A stretch of DNA of 64,000 nucleotides from Streptomyces sp. GS7 (GTDB lineage: Bacteria; Actinomycetota; Actinomycetes; Streptomycetales; Streptomycetaceae): the NCBI RefSeq assembly GCF_009834125.1, contig NZ_CP047146.1, positions 6,007,501 through 6,071,500 on the forward strand, in the 5' to 3' direction. Below are positions 35,753-45,011 of this stretch, one piece after another; position 1 is the first letter of the stretch, and every line of letters begins with the position of its first letter. Under the pieces are notes generated by a model. That model saw only the letters and a list, made by a program, of their open reading frames with translations. It was not told where the DNA came from and did no database searches. The position numbers were made by a program, and so were the translations under genes.

Positions 35753-36507
35753 TGTGCCGTCATATGGCCTATCTGGGACCGGAGATACCGTTCGGGCAGA
35801 TCGTGCTGGCGCCGCCGAACGGGCTGTACCGGCAGTCCTGGGCGCCGCGCCGCCAGCGGCACGGCACGGTCAACGCGGACGGCTTCGGGGTCGGCTGGTA
35901 CGCGCCCGGCGACCCGGTTCCCGCCCGCTACCGCCGGGCCGGCCCGATCTGGGCCGACGAGCAGCTGCCGGACCTGGCCCGGGTGGTCCGCACCGGCGCG
36001 GTGCTCGCCGCCGTACGGGACGCGACCGTGGCCGGTGCGGACGCCGAGGCGGCAGCCGCGCCGTTCGCCGCGGGCCGGTACCTCTTCAGCCACAACGGCG
36101 CGGTGGCCGGCTGGCCGGACACGCTCGCCCCGCTGGCGGCCGAGCTGCCGGCCGTGGAGCTGCTCCGCCTCCAGGCGCGCTGCGACACCGCTTTCCTGTG
36201 GGCGCTGGTCCAGCACCGGCTGACCCTCGGCGACGACGTGGACGAGGCGCTGGCCGGCACGGTCCGGGCGGTGGCACGAGCCGCGCCCGGCTCCCGGCTC
36301 AACCTGCTGCTGACCGACGGCACCGCCATCGCCGCCACCTCGTGGGGCGACACCCTCTGCCACCTGGCCGTGCCCGGCGGCGGCCGGGTCGTCGCCTCCG
36401 AGCCCTACGACGACTCCCCCCACTGGACCGAGGTCCCCGACCGCACGCTGCTGCGCGCCACCCGCAGCGACGTCCACCTCACCCCGCTCAAGGAGCCCGC
36501 AACGTGA
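35752..36507 (+). CDS. egtC: Gamma-glutamyl hercynylcysteine S-oxide hydrolase EgtC
   Basis: A 251-residue Ntn-hydrolase of the class II glutamine amidotransferase type. Cys2 (MCRHMAYLGPE) is the N-terminal nucleophile after Met removal; NADGFGVGWYAPGD, YLFSHNGAVAGW and ARCDTAFLWAL are conserved. It removes glutamate from the EgtB product, leaving hercynylcysteine sulfoxide. The start ATG 35752 shares an A with the egtB TGA. Confidence 0.94.
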   Translation: MCRHMAYLGPEIPFGQIVLAPPNGLYRQSWAPRRQRHGTVNADGFGVGWYAPGDPVPARYRRAGPIWADEQLPDLARVVRTGAVLAAVRDATVAGADAEAAAAPFAAGRYLFSHNGAVAGWPDTLAPLAAELPAVELLRLQARCDTAFLWALVQHRLTLGDDVDEALAGTVRAVARAAPGSRLNLLLTDGTAIAATSWGDTLCHLAVPGGGRVVASEPYDDSPHWTEVPDRTLLRATRSDVHLTPLKEPAT

Positions 36508-37466
36508 GCCCCCTCAGCATCACCCGCACCCTCCCCGCCGACGCCACCGCGGCCGCGCTCCGCGCCGACGTCTCCCAGGGCCTGACCGCCACGCCGAAGC
36601 AGCTGCCGCCCAAGTGGTTCTACGACGCCCGCGGCAGCAAGCTGTTCGACGAGATCACCACGCTCCCCGAGTACTACCCCACCCGCGCCGAACGCGAGAT
36701 CCTGCTCGCCGTCGCGGACCGGATCGCCGCGGCCACCCGTGCCCGCACCCTCATCGAGCTGGGCTCCGGCTCGTCCGACAAGACCCGCCATCTGCTGCGG
36801 GCGCTGACCGACCTGGACACCTATCTCCCCATCGACGTCAGCGAGTCGGCGCTGCGGGAGGCCGGCGAGGCGCTGCTCGCCGAGCACCCGGGCCTCACCG
36901 TGCACGCGCTGGTCGCCGACTTCCAGCAGGGCCTCGCGCTGCCGCCGGCGCCCGGCCCCCGGCTGCTCGCCTTCCTGGGCGGCACCATCGGCAACCTGCT
37001 CCCGGACGAGCGCGCCGACTTCCTGCGCTCCGTCCACGACCTGCTCTCCCCCGGCGACGCCCTGCTGCTGGGCACCGACCTGGTCAAGGACGAGGCCACG
37101 CTCGTCGCCGCGTACGACGACGCGCGCGGGGTGACCGCCGCCTTCAACAAGAACGTCCTGGAGGTCGTCAACCGCGAACTGGGCGGCGACTTCGACCCGG
37201 CGGACTTCGACCACGTCGCGCTCTGGAACGCGGAGCACGAATGGATCGAGATGCGGCTCCGGGCCCGCGAGGAGCTGACCGTGAAGATCCCGGGCATCGA
37301 TCTGGCGGTGCCGTTCGCGGCCGGCGAGGAGCTGCGGACCGAGGTCTCCGCGAAGTTCCGCAAGGGCCGGGTGCGGGACGAACTTCGCTCCGCCGGGCTG
37401 GAGTTGACGGAGTGGTGGACGGACGAGGCCGGCCGTTTCGCGCTGTCCCTCGCCATCCGGAACTGA
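36504..37466 (+). CDS. egtD: L-histidine N(alpha)-methyltransferase EgtD
   Basis: A 320-residue SAM-dependent enzyme that trimethylates histidine to hercynine, the first substrate for EgtB. Hallmarks are PPKWFYDARGSKLFDEIT, the SAM motif TLIELGSGSSDKTRHLL, LLAFLGGTIGNLLPDERADF and FNKNVLEVVNRELGGDFD. GTG 36504 overlaps the egtC stop. No egtE lyase lies in or directly next to the operon; the final C-S cleavage would need an enzyme elsewhere, as in other Streptomyces. Confidence 0.96.
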   Translation: MSPLSITRTLPADATAAALRADVSQGLTATPKQLPPKWFYDARGSKLFDEITTLPEYYPTRAEREILLAVADRIAAATRARTLIELGSGSSDKTRHLLRALTDLDTYLPIDVSESALREAGEALLAEHPGLTVHALVADFQQGLALPPAPGPRLLAFLGGTIGNLLPDERADFLRSVHDLLSPGDALLLGTDLVKDEATLVAAYDDARGVTAAFNKNVLEVVNRELGGDFDPADFDHVALWNAEHEWIEMRLRAREELTVKIPGIDLAVPFAAGEELRTEVSAKFRKGRVRDELRSAGLELTEWWTDEAGRFALSLAIRN

Positions 37467-37576
37467 CAGCCGGGTAGCCCCGTCCCCCGTCGATGTGATG
37501 CGATGCCCCGATCGTGTGTTCGCGCGCTCCAGGGCGCGCGGCCGGTCGCGCACGGACTCGACGGAGGGGCAGGGGG

Positions 37577-38509
37577 ATGGGGCTGGATCGGCGGGGATTC
37601 CTCAGGGGCGCGGCGGGGCTGTCCGCCGCCGGATTACTGGCAGGCACCGGCGGCGGGCAGTCCACGGCTGCGGCGGCGTCCCGAAAGCGCAGCCGCCGTC
37701 GCGCGCTCTCCGTACCGGACTGGATGTCGGCGCTCGGCGACGCCACCCCCGTCCAGCGGCTGACCATCCCCGGCACCCATGACTCCGGCGCCCGCCACGG
37801 CGGCCCGTGGGTCGCCTGCCAGAACGCCCCCGTAGCCGACCAACTGGCCGGCGGCATACGGTTCCTGGACGTCCGGTGCCGGGCCATCGACGACGTCTTC
37901 GCGATCCACCACGGCGCCTTCTACCAGGAGCTGATGTTCGGCGACGTGCTCGACGCCTGCCGGTCGTTCCTCCGGGCGCACCCCTCCGAGACGGTGCTGA
38001 TGCGCGTCAAGCAGGAGTACTCGGAGGTCTCCGCCGCGGAGTTCCGCCGGATCTTCGGCATCTACCTGGACGCGAAGGGCTACCGCCCGCTGTTCCGGCT
38101 GGAGCCCGACCTGCCGACGCTGGGCCGGGCCCGGGGCCGGGTCGTCCTGCTGGCCGACTCCGACGGGCTGGGCGGCGTCCGGTACGCCGACCCGCGGCTC
38201 TTCGACATCCAGGACGACTACATGACCGAGCCGTTCGGGAAGTGGCCCAAGATCGAGGCGCAGTTCCGCAAGGCCGTCGCGCAGCCCGGGAAGCTCTTCG
38301 TCAACTACGTCAGCACCGCCGCCCTGCTGCCGCCCCGCTCCAACGCGGACCGGCTCAACCCGCAGGTCAAGACCCTGCTGGAGAGCGCGGAGGGCAACGG
38401 CTGGCGGGGGCTGGGCATCGTCCCGATGGACTTCCCGAACGAGTTCGGGCTGGCCCGGACGCTGATCGGGCACAACCTGGCGGGCCGGGGCGTCACCCTC
38501 GTGGGCTAG
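37577..38509 (+). CDS. Tat-exported phosphatidylinositol-specific phospholipase C-like protein, with a TTA codon
   Basis: A 310-residue secreted protein. The N-terminus DRRGFLRGAAG is a good Tat motif, followed by an Ala-rich core. Catalytic-type histidines are visible in LTIPGTHDSGA and VFAIHHGAFYQ, with RFLDVRCRAID between them, as in PI-PLC. It should cleave glycerophospholipid head groups of the phosphatidylinositol type. Leu20, in the signal peptide, is encoded by TTA (37634-37636), the rare codon read by the bldA tRNA in Streptomyces, so translation may be restricted to late growth or sporulation. ATG 37577 has GGGG runs upstream. Confidence 0.88.
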   Translation: MGLDRRGFLRGAAGLSAAGLLAGTGGGQSTAAAASRKRSRRRALSVPDWMSALGDATPVQRLTIPGTHDSGARHGGPWVACQNAPVADQLAGGIRFLDVRCRAIDDVFAIHHGAFYQELMFGDVLDACRSFLRAHPSETVLMRVKQEYSEVSAAEFRRIFGIYLDAKGYRPLFRLEPDLPTLGRARGRVVLLADSDGLGGVRYADPRLFDIQDDYMTEPFGKWPKIEAQFRKAVAQPGKLFVNYVSTAALLPPRSNADRLNPQVKTLLESAEGNGWRGLGIVPMDFPNEFGLARTLIGHNLAGRGVTLVG

Positions 38510-38738
38510 GCCGGGGCCGGCGGCGCGACCGTCCGCCCCGCGCTCCCCGGAACCGCCGTAGAACGGGCGTCCCGGAAGCCGGTTCCGCCACCGCGGAACG
38601 TGACGATCCGCATGATCCGCCGCCGGGACCGAACCACCGCGGGCCGCCGTGCATCAGACTGGTTGAAATGTCTGGATCCGGCGGCGCCCTCCCCCTCACG
38701 ACACGGTGCCCCGGGCTGATGCAACGAGGCGACACCAG

Positions 38739-39791
38739 GTGGACACGAGCGATCGCGGGCTCACGACGACGGCACAGGACGCGGACCGGGCGGCCGAACC
38801 GTCGGGCGGACCCGCCCCGCCCGAGTGCCCGCGCCCGGCCCGGCGCATCCGCACGGGGCGGTCCCGCTCCGGCGTGCCGCTGCGGGCCACCCTGGCGCTC
38901 GGACTGCTGACGGTCGTCGTGGGCGGCGCGGCGCTGGCGCTGGGAGCCACCCAGCGCGATCCGTTCGTGGCGCCCGGGAACCCCGCCATGGGGACGTACA
39001 CCGCTTCCCGTTCCATCGGTGACCAGGCCGCCGCGGCGGTCCTGGCCGGGCCGTACAAGGAGCGCCCCGGCCCGCCGGTGACCAGCGTGCGCAGCGCCGC
39101 CGGCAGCCCGGCGCCGCTGCCCGCCTCCCGGCCCCTGACGGCGACCCCGGCGGCCCCCGCGCCGCCGATCGGCGCGCTGTTCTCGCCCGGTGACGACGGC
39201 GCCCCCGCCCACTACTGCACCGCGAGCGTGGTGGACGCCCCCTCCGGGAACCTCATCGTCACCGCCGCGCACTGCGTGTACGACGGCGGATTCCGCACCC
39301 GGCTGGTCTTCGCGCCGGGTCTGCACGACGGGATCGCGCCGTACGGCCTGTGGGTGGCCACCCGCGTCGACGTCGACCCCCGCTGGATCAGCGACCGGGA
39401 CCCGGACCGCGATGTGGCGTTCGTGCAGGTGCGCCGGCACGGGCGGTCGGACGAGCGGATCGAGGACGTCACCGGGGCCGAGCGGATCCGGTTCGGCGCG
39501 CCGCCCGGCCGCCCGGCCCAGCTGACCGGCTACCCCGGCGACAACGACACCCCGCTCACCTGCCGGCACACCGCCGACGCCCAGGGCCCCGGCCAGCTCC
39601 GCTTCCCCTGCCCCGGATTCCCGACCGGTACGAGCGGCGGCCCGATGCTCACCGACCTCGATCCGGAGACCGGCACCGGCTCGCTGATCGGGGTGATCGG
39701 CGGCCTGGACGAGGGCGGCGACGACGCGACGTCGTACAGCAGCCGGTTCGGGGACGCCGTGGCGGCGCTCTACCACCGGGCCGCGTCCTAG
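38739..39791 (+). CDS. Membrane-anchored or secreted trypsin-like serine protease
   Basis: A 350-residue protein. A basic N-terminus followed by LRATLALGLLTVVVGGAALAL is a signal anchor; a Pro/Ala-rich linker leads to the S1 domain with His in VTAAHCVYD, Asp in DRDVAFVQV and Ser in FPTGTSGGPMLTD. GTG 38739 is favoured over GTG 38706 because GAGG lies about 10 bases ahead. It differs from the streptogrisin gene by lacking a long prodomain. Substrate unknown. Confidence 0.82.
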   Translation: MDTSDRGLTTTAQDADRAAEPSGGPAPPECPRPARRIRTGRSRSGVPLRATLALGLLTVVVGGAALALGATQRDPFVAPGNPAMGTYTASRSIGDQAAAAVLAGPYKERPGPPVTSVRSAAGSPAPLPASRPLTATPAAPAPPIGALFSPGDDGAPAHYCTASVVDAPSGNLIVTAAHCVYDGGFRTRLVFAPGLHDGIAPYGLWVATRVDVDPRWISDRDPDRDVAFVQVRRHGRSDERIEDVTGAERIRFGAPPGRPAQLTGYPGDNDTPLTCRHTADAQGPGQLRFPCPGFPTGTSGGPMLTDLDPETGTGSLIGVIGGLDEGGDDATSYSSRFGDAVAALYHRAAS

Positions 39792-40868
39792 GGTCCGTCC
39801 GGCGCGTAGCGGCCGGGCGGACCGCCCGGCTGTGCGGTGCCGCGCGGCAGCACCGCCGACAGGACCGACGGGAGCGGGTACCAGTCGGCGGTGGCGAAAC
39901 TGGCGTGGGCGGCGGCGAGTTCGCGCACCCGGGCCAGCGCCTCGGCCTCGGTGGGGTGGGTGGGGTCGAGGGCCGGCGGGACCTTGTGGGCGTCGGTCAT
40001 GACGAGGAGGTAGTGCCGGGCGTCGTACCAGGCGGTGTCGATGGTGCCGTCCAGGTAGGTCGCGGCATCGCCGTCGAAGACCACGAACCAGGGGCGCAGG
40101 GCCGGGTCGGCGTAGCGGTCGCGGGGGTCTCCGGGAGCCGCTCCGTGGACGGCGGGGAACGCCGTGGACCGGTGCAGCTCGCCCCGGGCGGCCAGGTCCT
40201 TGAGGTGGGTGGCGTATGCGACGTCGGTCCGCAGTCGGTCGAGCGGGTTGTGCTCCTCGACGGTGCCCGGTATCAGCTCGAAGAGGAACCTGCCGGCGAG
40301 GTCGGCGCGCGCCGGCCAGCCGCCGGCCCGGACCGCCTCGTCGGGTGTGGCGTGGCCCGCGGTCAGGTCACCGGGTCCGTAGACCGTCTCGCCCAGCTTC
40401 TCCCGTACGAGCGCGTCGAATTCGGCCGGTCCCCGGCCGCCCTTGGCGTGGAAGCCGTCCTTCATCTCCGTCTTGACGAGGATCGGGCGGTGACCGGGGT
40501 GCGCGTCGTGCCAGGCCCGCAGGTCGGCGAGGCAGCCGGCGAAGTCCTGGTCGCGGTGGCCGGTGCGCAGCTCGGCGGCGCCGGTGGCGCCGACGCAGTT
40601 GCTGTCGCTGCCCAGGGGGTTGCTGTGCGAGACCCGCCAGGACGAGCCGAGGCCGTTGGTCCAGACGTCGACCTCGACGAGCGAGGCTCCGGAGTCCAGC
40701 GCGTCCGCGAAGTAGGGGGTACTTGGCCTTCTCGTAGGCGTTGTGCACGCCCACCGCCGTACTGGTGCCGTAGCCCGTCGGGGCGGCGGCACCGGCGCCC
40801 GTCGGGCCGGCCGCCGCGATCACCGCCGCAGCGGCGGCCACCGTCCCCGCACGCCTCTCGTCGTCCAT
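39788..40868 (-). pseudogene. Secreted phospholipase C-like protein (PI-PLC-C1 type), frameshifted
   Basis: The N-terminus is in one frame from ATG 40868: signal peptide with GTVAAAAAVIAAAGPTGAGA, then GVHNAYEKAKYP. The remainder is in another frame: YFADALDSGASLVEVDVWTN, FAGCLADLRAWHDAHP, ILVKTEMKDGFHAKG and PWFVVFDGDAATYLD, down to 39788. Removing one base of the G5 tract 40715-40719 (minus-strand CCCCC) joins the two halves as KAKYPYFADALD. It is a homopolymer indel, real or a sequencing error. The family hydrolyses phosphoinositides; the catalytic His is in GVHNAY. The 3' end overlaps the convergent protease by 4 bases. Confidence 0.75.
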
Positions 40869-41038
40869 GAGCCCCGCTCTCCCGATGTCCCGTCATGCCC
40901 CGGGGCCTGTCCGGTGGGTCGGGCCCCGAACCGATCGGGGAGCAGCGTACGGGAGGTGCCGGGCGCGGCGGCGGCGCGATTACGGACAATGGTCCGAGTG
41001 CGGCCGGGTGGCCGCGCGAGTGACGCTCTGGAGGAGTT

Positions 41039-41596
41039 GTGCGGGTGAGGGAACGCGGGGGAATACCGGCGGCGGGCACGGGCCTGACGTCGGCGGCGGC
41101 CGTGCTGACCGGGACGGTCGCGCTCTATGTCGCGCTGGTCGTCTTCGGGAACATCACGGACTTCGGTACCAACCAGCAGTATGTGCGGCATGTCCTGGCG
41201 ATGGACACCACTTTCCATGACCCGGATCTGATGTGGCGGGCCATCACCTCGCACACACTGCAGGACGCGGCGTATGTGGCCATCATCGCCTGGGAGTCGG
41301 TGGCGGCGCTGGCCCTGCTGGCCGCCACGGTGCTGTGGGTCGTGGGGGCGCGCCGCGGCGACCTGGACCGCGCCCGGCGGGTGGCGACCGCGGGGTTGCT
41401 GATGGTGCTGGTGCTGTTCGGGGCGGGGTTCCTGGCGATCGGCGGGGAGTGGTTCTCGATGTGGCAGTCGAAGCAGTGGAACGGGGTCGAGGCCGCGGTG
41501 CGCAACTTCACCGTGGCGGGGATCGTGCTGCTGGTGATCCACCTGCCGGGGGCGTCGGGACGGCCGCGGCAGGCCGCGCAGGAACCGTCCGCCTGA
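41039..41596 (+). CDS. DUF2165 family membrane protein
   Basis: A 185-residue protein with about four transmembrane helices (AVLTGTVALYVALVVFGNIT, ESVAALALLAATVLWVVG, AGLLMVLVLFGAGFLAIGG, FTVAGIVLLVIHLP) and the conserved loop FGTNQQYVRHVLAMDTTF and EWFSMWQSKQWNG. DUF2165 has no assigned function; several members are predicted small-molecule channels or integral-membrane regulators. GTG 41039 and GTG 41045 both follow GGAGGAG; spacing favours the second, so the first two residues are uncertain. Confidence 0.85.
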   Translation: MRVRERGGIPAAGTGLTSAAAVLTGTVALYVALVVFGNITDFGTNQQYVRHVLAMDTTFHDPDLMWRAITSHTLQDAAYVAIIAWESVAALALLAATVLWVVGARRGDLDRARRVATAGLLMVLVLFGAGFLAIGGEWFSMWQSKQWNGVEAAVRNFTVAGIVLLVIHLPGASGRPRQAAQEPSA

Positions 41597-41678
41597 CCGG
41601 CGGCGGCCTGCCACCGCGGCCCCGGTGCGTCCGCGGCGTCCAGTCCGCTTGACGCACCGGGGCCGTGCCGGCGGTGGC

Positions 41679-44600
41679 TCAGCCCGCCGCGTACACGTCC
41701 TCGATGTACCGCCCGGAGGCGGTCAGTTCACGCAGCCACGCCTCCGACTCCTGCGCCGACGCGCCGGTCTGCGCGCCGTGCAGCTCGCGGAAGGCGGCCC
41801 GTACGCCAGGAGCCATCCGGCTGCCGTCGCCGCAGACGTGGACCCGGGCCCCGGCCTGGAGGAGCGCCCACACCTCGGCGCCCTCGGCAGCGATCCGGTG
41901 CTGGACGAAGCGGTGGCCGTGCTGCGGGCGGGCACTGAAGACGGGGCGCACCAAGACCGCGCCGGCCTCCTGGGCCGCGGCGAACTCGGCGGCGTGCAGG
42001 TAGTCGCCGTCGGGGTCGTCGCAGCCGAAGTAGAGCCGGGCGGGGGCGGTCTGGCCGGCCGCGACGCGGTCGGCGACGGCCCCGCGGAACGGCGCCAGCC
42101 CGGTGCCGGCCGCGACCATGATGACCGGGGTGTCCTCGGCGGGGTCGAGGCGGAACGCCTCGCGGCACGGCTGGACGCGGGCCAGCACCGTGTCGCCGGG
42201 CCGCAGGGTGTGCAGATAGGTGGAGCCGGTGCCGCCGGGCAGCAGCGAGACCATCAGATCGGCGTGGCGCGGGTCGCCGGCGGGCGAGGAGGACAGGGAG
42301 TAGTGCCGGGTGCGGAGCGGCGGCAGCAGCTCCAGGACCACCGGCCAGGGCAGCGCGCCGCGCAGCGCGGGGTGGGCCTCGATCAGCTCGACGACGGTGC
42401 GCGGATCGTCCTCGGGGAGGGCTTCCAGCGCCAGGCGCTCGGGCGGGCAGGGGTTGTGGGCGGCCAGCAGGGCGACCTGTTCGGCCGTCGGACGGGAGCC
42501 CAACTCCAGGTGGTTCGCGAGGAGTTGGCGTACGGCGAGCGGCCGGTCGACGGGGAGGGTGTCGCGTGCCGGGCGGCCGGCGGGCGCGCCCAGGGACAGC
42601 ACGGTGTCCGGGTCGGCGCCGAGCGCCGCGGTGGCTCGGGCCACCGCCTCCGGGGTGTTGACGGGCAGTACGGCGAGGTGGTCGGCGGTGCGGTAGGAGG
42701 TGCCGTCCGGGAGGGCGATGCGCAGGAACCGCTTGGGGCGGGGCCAGTCCGGGGCGGTGAGGTCGTACGCCTCGGTGACGGTCATCGCGGTGAGCTCGTG
42801 CCGGGCGGCGAGCGCGTCGAGCGGGCCGCCGGTGACCTCCGCGACGGTGTAGCCAGCGCCGTCGGCGGTCGGGGTGCCCGCGCCGATACTCGCCGGGTCG
42901 CCGTAGCGGGTCAGCAGCTCCGTGCGCAGTGCGGCGCCGAACTCCTTCACGGACGCGGCCAGTTGGCCGGAGGCGTCGGCCTCGCCGCGGGGCAGCAGCC
43001 GCCGGCCGCCGAGTGCGGCCAGCCGGTCGTCGATGAGGGTGGGCACCTGCTGGTAGGTGGCGGCCCAGTTGCGGTCGCCGACGCCCAGGACGGCGTACGG
43101 GACCTCGGACGCGGCACCGTCCGGAGCGGTCCGGAGCCAGTCCACGAACGCCATCGCATCGTCCGTCGGCTGCCCGTTGTAGGACGCGGCGACGATGACG
43201 GCGGGGCGGTCGGCGGGCAGCACGCCGGCGTAGGCGTCGAGCGGGGCGACCTCGGGCGCGAAGCCCAGCACGGCGGCCTCGTCGGCGAGCCGCTCGGCGA
43301 ACTCCCGGCAGGTGCCGTAGTTGGTGCCGTGCAGCAGGAGCAGCCCGGTGTCCTGCGGGACGCGGGTGGGCAGTTGGTCGTCGGCCGCGGCGTCCACCGT
43401 CCCGCCGTCGGCCGCGGCACCGGGCAGCACGGCCAGCGCGGCGCGGACCGCGGCCCGGTCGGCGGGCGTGCGGGCGGCGAGGGTGAGCGTGAAGCCGTCG
43501 GGCTTGAGGGTGAGCGTCTCCTTGATGCGCAGCCGGTAGCCGGCGTGGTCGATCAGGCGGTAGCGGTGGACGAGGAGGGCCAGCAGCATCGTCGCCTCGT
43601 GGAGCGCGAACTGCCGTCCGATGCAGGCGCGTTCACCGGTGCCGAACGGCTTGTAGGCGTGCGGCGAGCGGGCCGCCTCGGCCTCCGGGCTGAAGCGGAA
43701 CGGATCGAACAGGTCGGGGTTGTCGCCCCAGACCGGGTCGCGGTGCAGCATCGGCGTGAGGACGGTGACCAGTTCGCCGGCCCGGACCGGGTAGCGTCCG
43801 CCGAGCACCGTGTCGGTGCGGGCCTGCCGGCTGAAGAGGGCGGCGGTGGGCCACAGCCGCAGCGCCTCGTTGAGCACCTGCCGGGTGAACGCCAGCTTCC
43901 CGATGTCCTCGAAGGACGGGTCGGGATCGGCCTCGTCGCCCCACAGCTCGTCCGCCTCGCGCTGGACCATCCGCAGCGCGAGGGGGTCCTTGAGGAGGTG
44001 GTACAGGGCGAAGGAGAGCGCGCCGGAGGTGGTCTCGTGGCCGGCGATCAGGAAGGTGATGACCTGGTTGCGGATGTTGGCGAGGTCCAGCACCGGCCCC
44101 TGGCGCCCGTCGCCCTCGCCGGTGGCGGCGAGCATCAGGCCGAGCAGATCGTCCTCGCCGCGGTCACCGCCCGCCGTACGGGCGTCGATCACCTCGTCGA
44201 CGACGGACGCGAGGTAGTCGGCGTCGGCGCGGAACGCCGCGTCCGCCGCGGAGTGGTCGGTGCCGGGCTTGCGGGCGAACTTGGTCATGCTCCATTCGAG
44301 GCAGCGCACCATCGACTCGACGAACGGGTGCGGGGTGTCCCGGGAGAACGACTCGAAGTCGAAGCCGAAGCCGGCGAGCCCGATGGTGTCCAGCGTCATC
44401 CGGGTCATGTCGTCCGCGACCTCGACGGGCGTGCCGTCGGCCAGCTTCCGGTCCCAGCTCGCCATGACCCGGCGGGCGACCCTCAGCATCGCCGGGTGGT
44501 AGGTCCGCATCGAGCCGAGCGCGAAGGCCGGCATCAGGACCTCGTGCGCCCTGGCCCAGTTCGGCTCGTCGTTGTAGGCGGTGAACAGACCGTCACCGGC

Positions 44601-44864
44601 GAACTCTCTGACGTCCTCCAGGACGACCGACACGCCCTTGGCGAAGCGGGTCTCGTCGGCTACCTCGGTGACCAGGTCGAGCGAGGACAGGAACAGCGTC
44701 TCGCGCTCGCCGAACTTGCGCAGGAACGCCGGGCCGTGGATCCGGGCGAGGTCCATGGCCTGCTGGATGGGCGTCGTGGCGATCCCGGACGCCGTGAGGT
44801 CGGCGACCGGGAGGCTCGTCTCGGCGGCTCGTTCGCCCGTCTGGGGCGCGATGGTGTCGGTCAT
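41679..44864 (-). CDS. Self-sufficient cytochrome P450-reductase fusion (CYP102/P450 BM3 type)
   Basis: A 1061-residue bifunctional enzyme. The haem domain (about 1-460) closely follows P450 BM3: GDGLFTAYNDEPNWARAHEV with the BM3 Phe87 equivalent retained, I-helix FLIAGHETTSGALSFALY, ExxR in LNEALRLWP and haem ligand Cys in PFGTGERACIGRQFAL. A flavodoxin-like FMN domain (LLLLHGTNYGTCREFAERLA) and an FAD/NADPH reductase domain (RTRHYSLSSSP, VIMVAAGTGLAPFRG, RVHVCGDGSRM) complete it. CYP102 enzymes hydroxylate medium- and long-chain fatty acids near the omega end with NADPH and O2. The divergent PAS-LuxR regulator is a likely controller. Confidence 0.95.
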   Translation of the reverse strand: MTDTIAPQTGERAAETSLPVADLTASGIATTPIQQAMDLARIHGPAFLRKFGERETLFLSSLDLVTEVADETRFAKGVSVVLEDVREFAGDGLFTAYNDEPNWARAHEVLMPAFALGSMRTYHPAMLRVARRVMASWDRKLADGTPVEVADDMTRMTLDTIGLAGFGFDFESFSRDTPHPFVESMVRCLEWSMTKFARKPGTDHSAADAAFRADADYLASVVDEVIDARTAGGDRGEDDLLGLMLAATGEGDGRQGPVLDLANIRNQVITFLIAGHETTSGALSFALYHLLKDPLALRMVQREADELWGDEADPDPSFEDIGKLAFTRQVLNEALRLWPTAALFSRQARTDTVLGGRYPVRAGELVTVLTPMLHRDPVWGDNPDLFDPFRFSPEAEAARSPHAYKPFGTGERACIGRQFALHEATMLLALLVHRYRLIDHAGYRLRIKETLTLKPDGFTLTLAARTPADRAAVRAALAVLPGAAADGGTVDAAADDQLPTRVPQDTGLLLLHGTNYGTCREFAERLADEAAVLGFAPEVAPLDAYAGVLPADRPAVIVAASYNGQPTDDAMAFVDWLRTAPDGAASEVPYAVLGVGDRNWAATYQQVPTLIDDRLAALGGRRLLPRGEADASGQLAASVKEFGAALRTELLTRYGDPASIGAGTPTADGAGYTVAEVTGGPLDALAARHELTAMTVTEAYDLTAPDWPRPKRFLRIALPDGTSYRTADHLAVLPVNTPEAVARATAALGADPDTVLSLGAPAGRPARDTLPVDRPLAVRQLLANHLELGSRPTAEQVALLAAHNPCPPERLALEALPEDDPRTVVELIEAHPALRGALPWPVVLELLPPLRTRHYSLSSSPAGDPRHADLMVSLLPGGTGSTYLHTLRPGDTVLARVQPCREAFRLDPAEDTPVIMVAAGTGLAPFRGAVADRVAAGQTAPARLYFGCDDPDGDYLHAAEFAAAQEAGAVLVRPVFSARPQHGHRFVQHRIAAEGAEVWALLQAGARVHVCGDGSRMAPGVRAAFRELHGAQTGASAQESEAWLRELTASGRYIEDVYAAG

Positions 44865-44907
44865 GTCTCCAGCGTGACCCGCCCGGTGTGCGGGGCCGGG
44901 CCGGGCA

Positions 44908-44925
44908 ACTGCATGATTGTGCAGT
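44908..44925. promoter_or_regulatory. Perfect inverted repeat in the divergent P450/regulator promoter
   Basis: ACTGCA-TGATTG-TGCAGT has 6-base arms around a 6-base centre, midway between the CYP102 start (44864) and the PAS-LuxR start (45012). It is a good candidate operator. Confidence 0.5.
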
Positions 44926-45011
44926 GGTTTATCGCTGAACACTCTTGTGTGCCGGCCCGCGATGGGGCAGCGGCGAGGGCCGGGGCGGGAGAAAGGGAGG
45001 GAATCGGGGCG

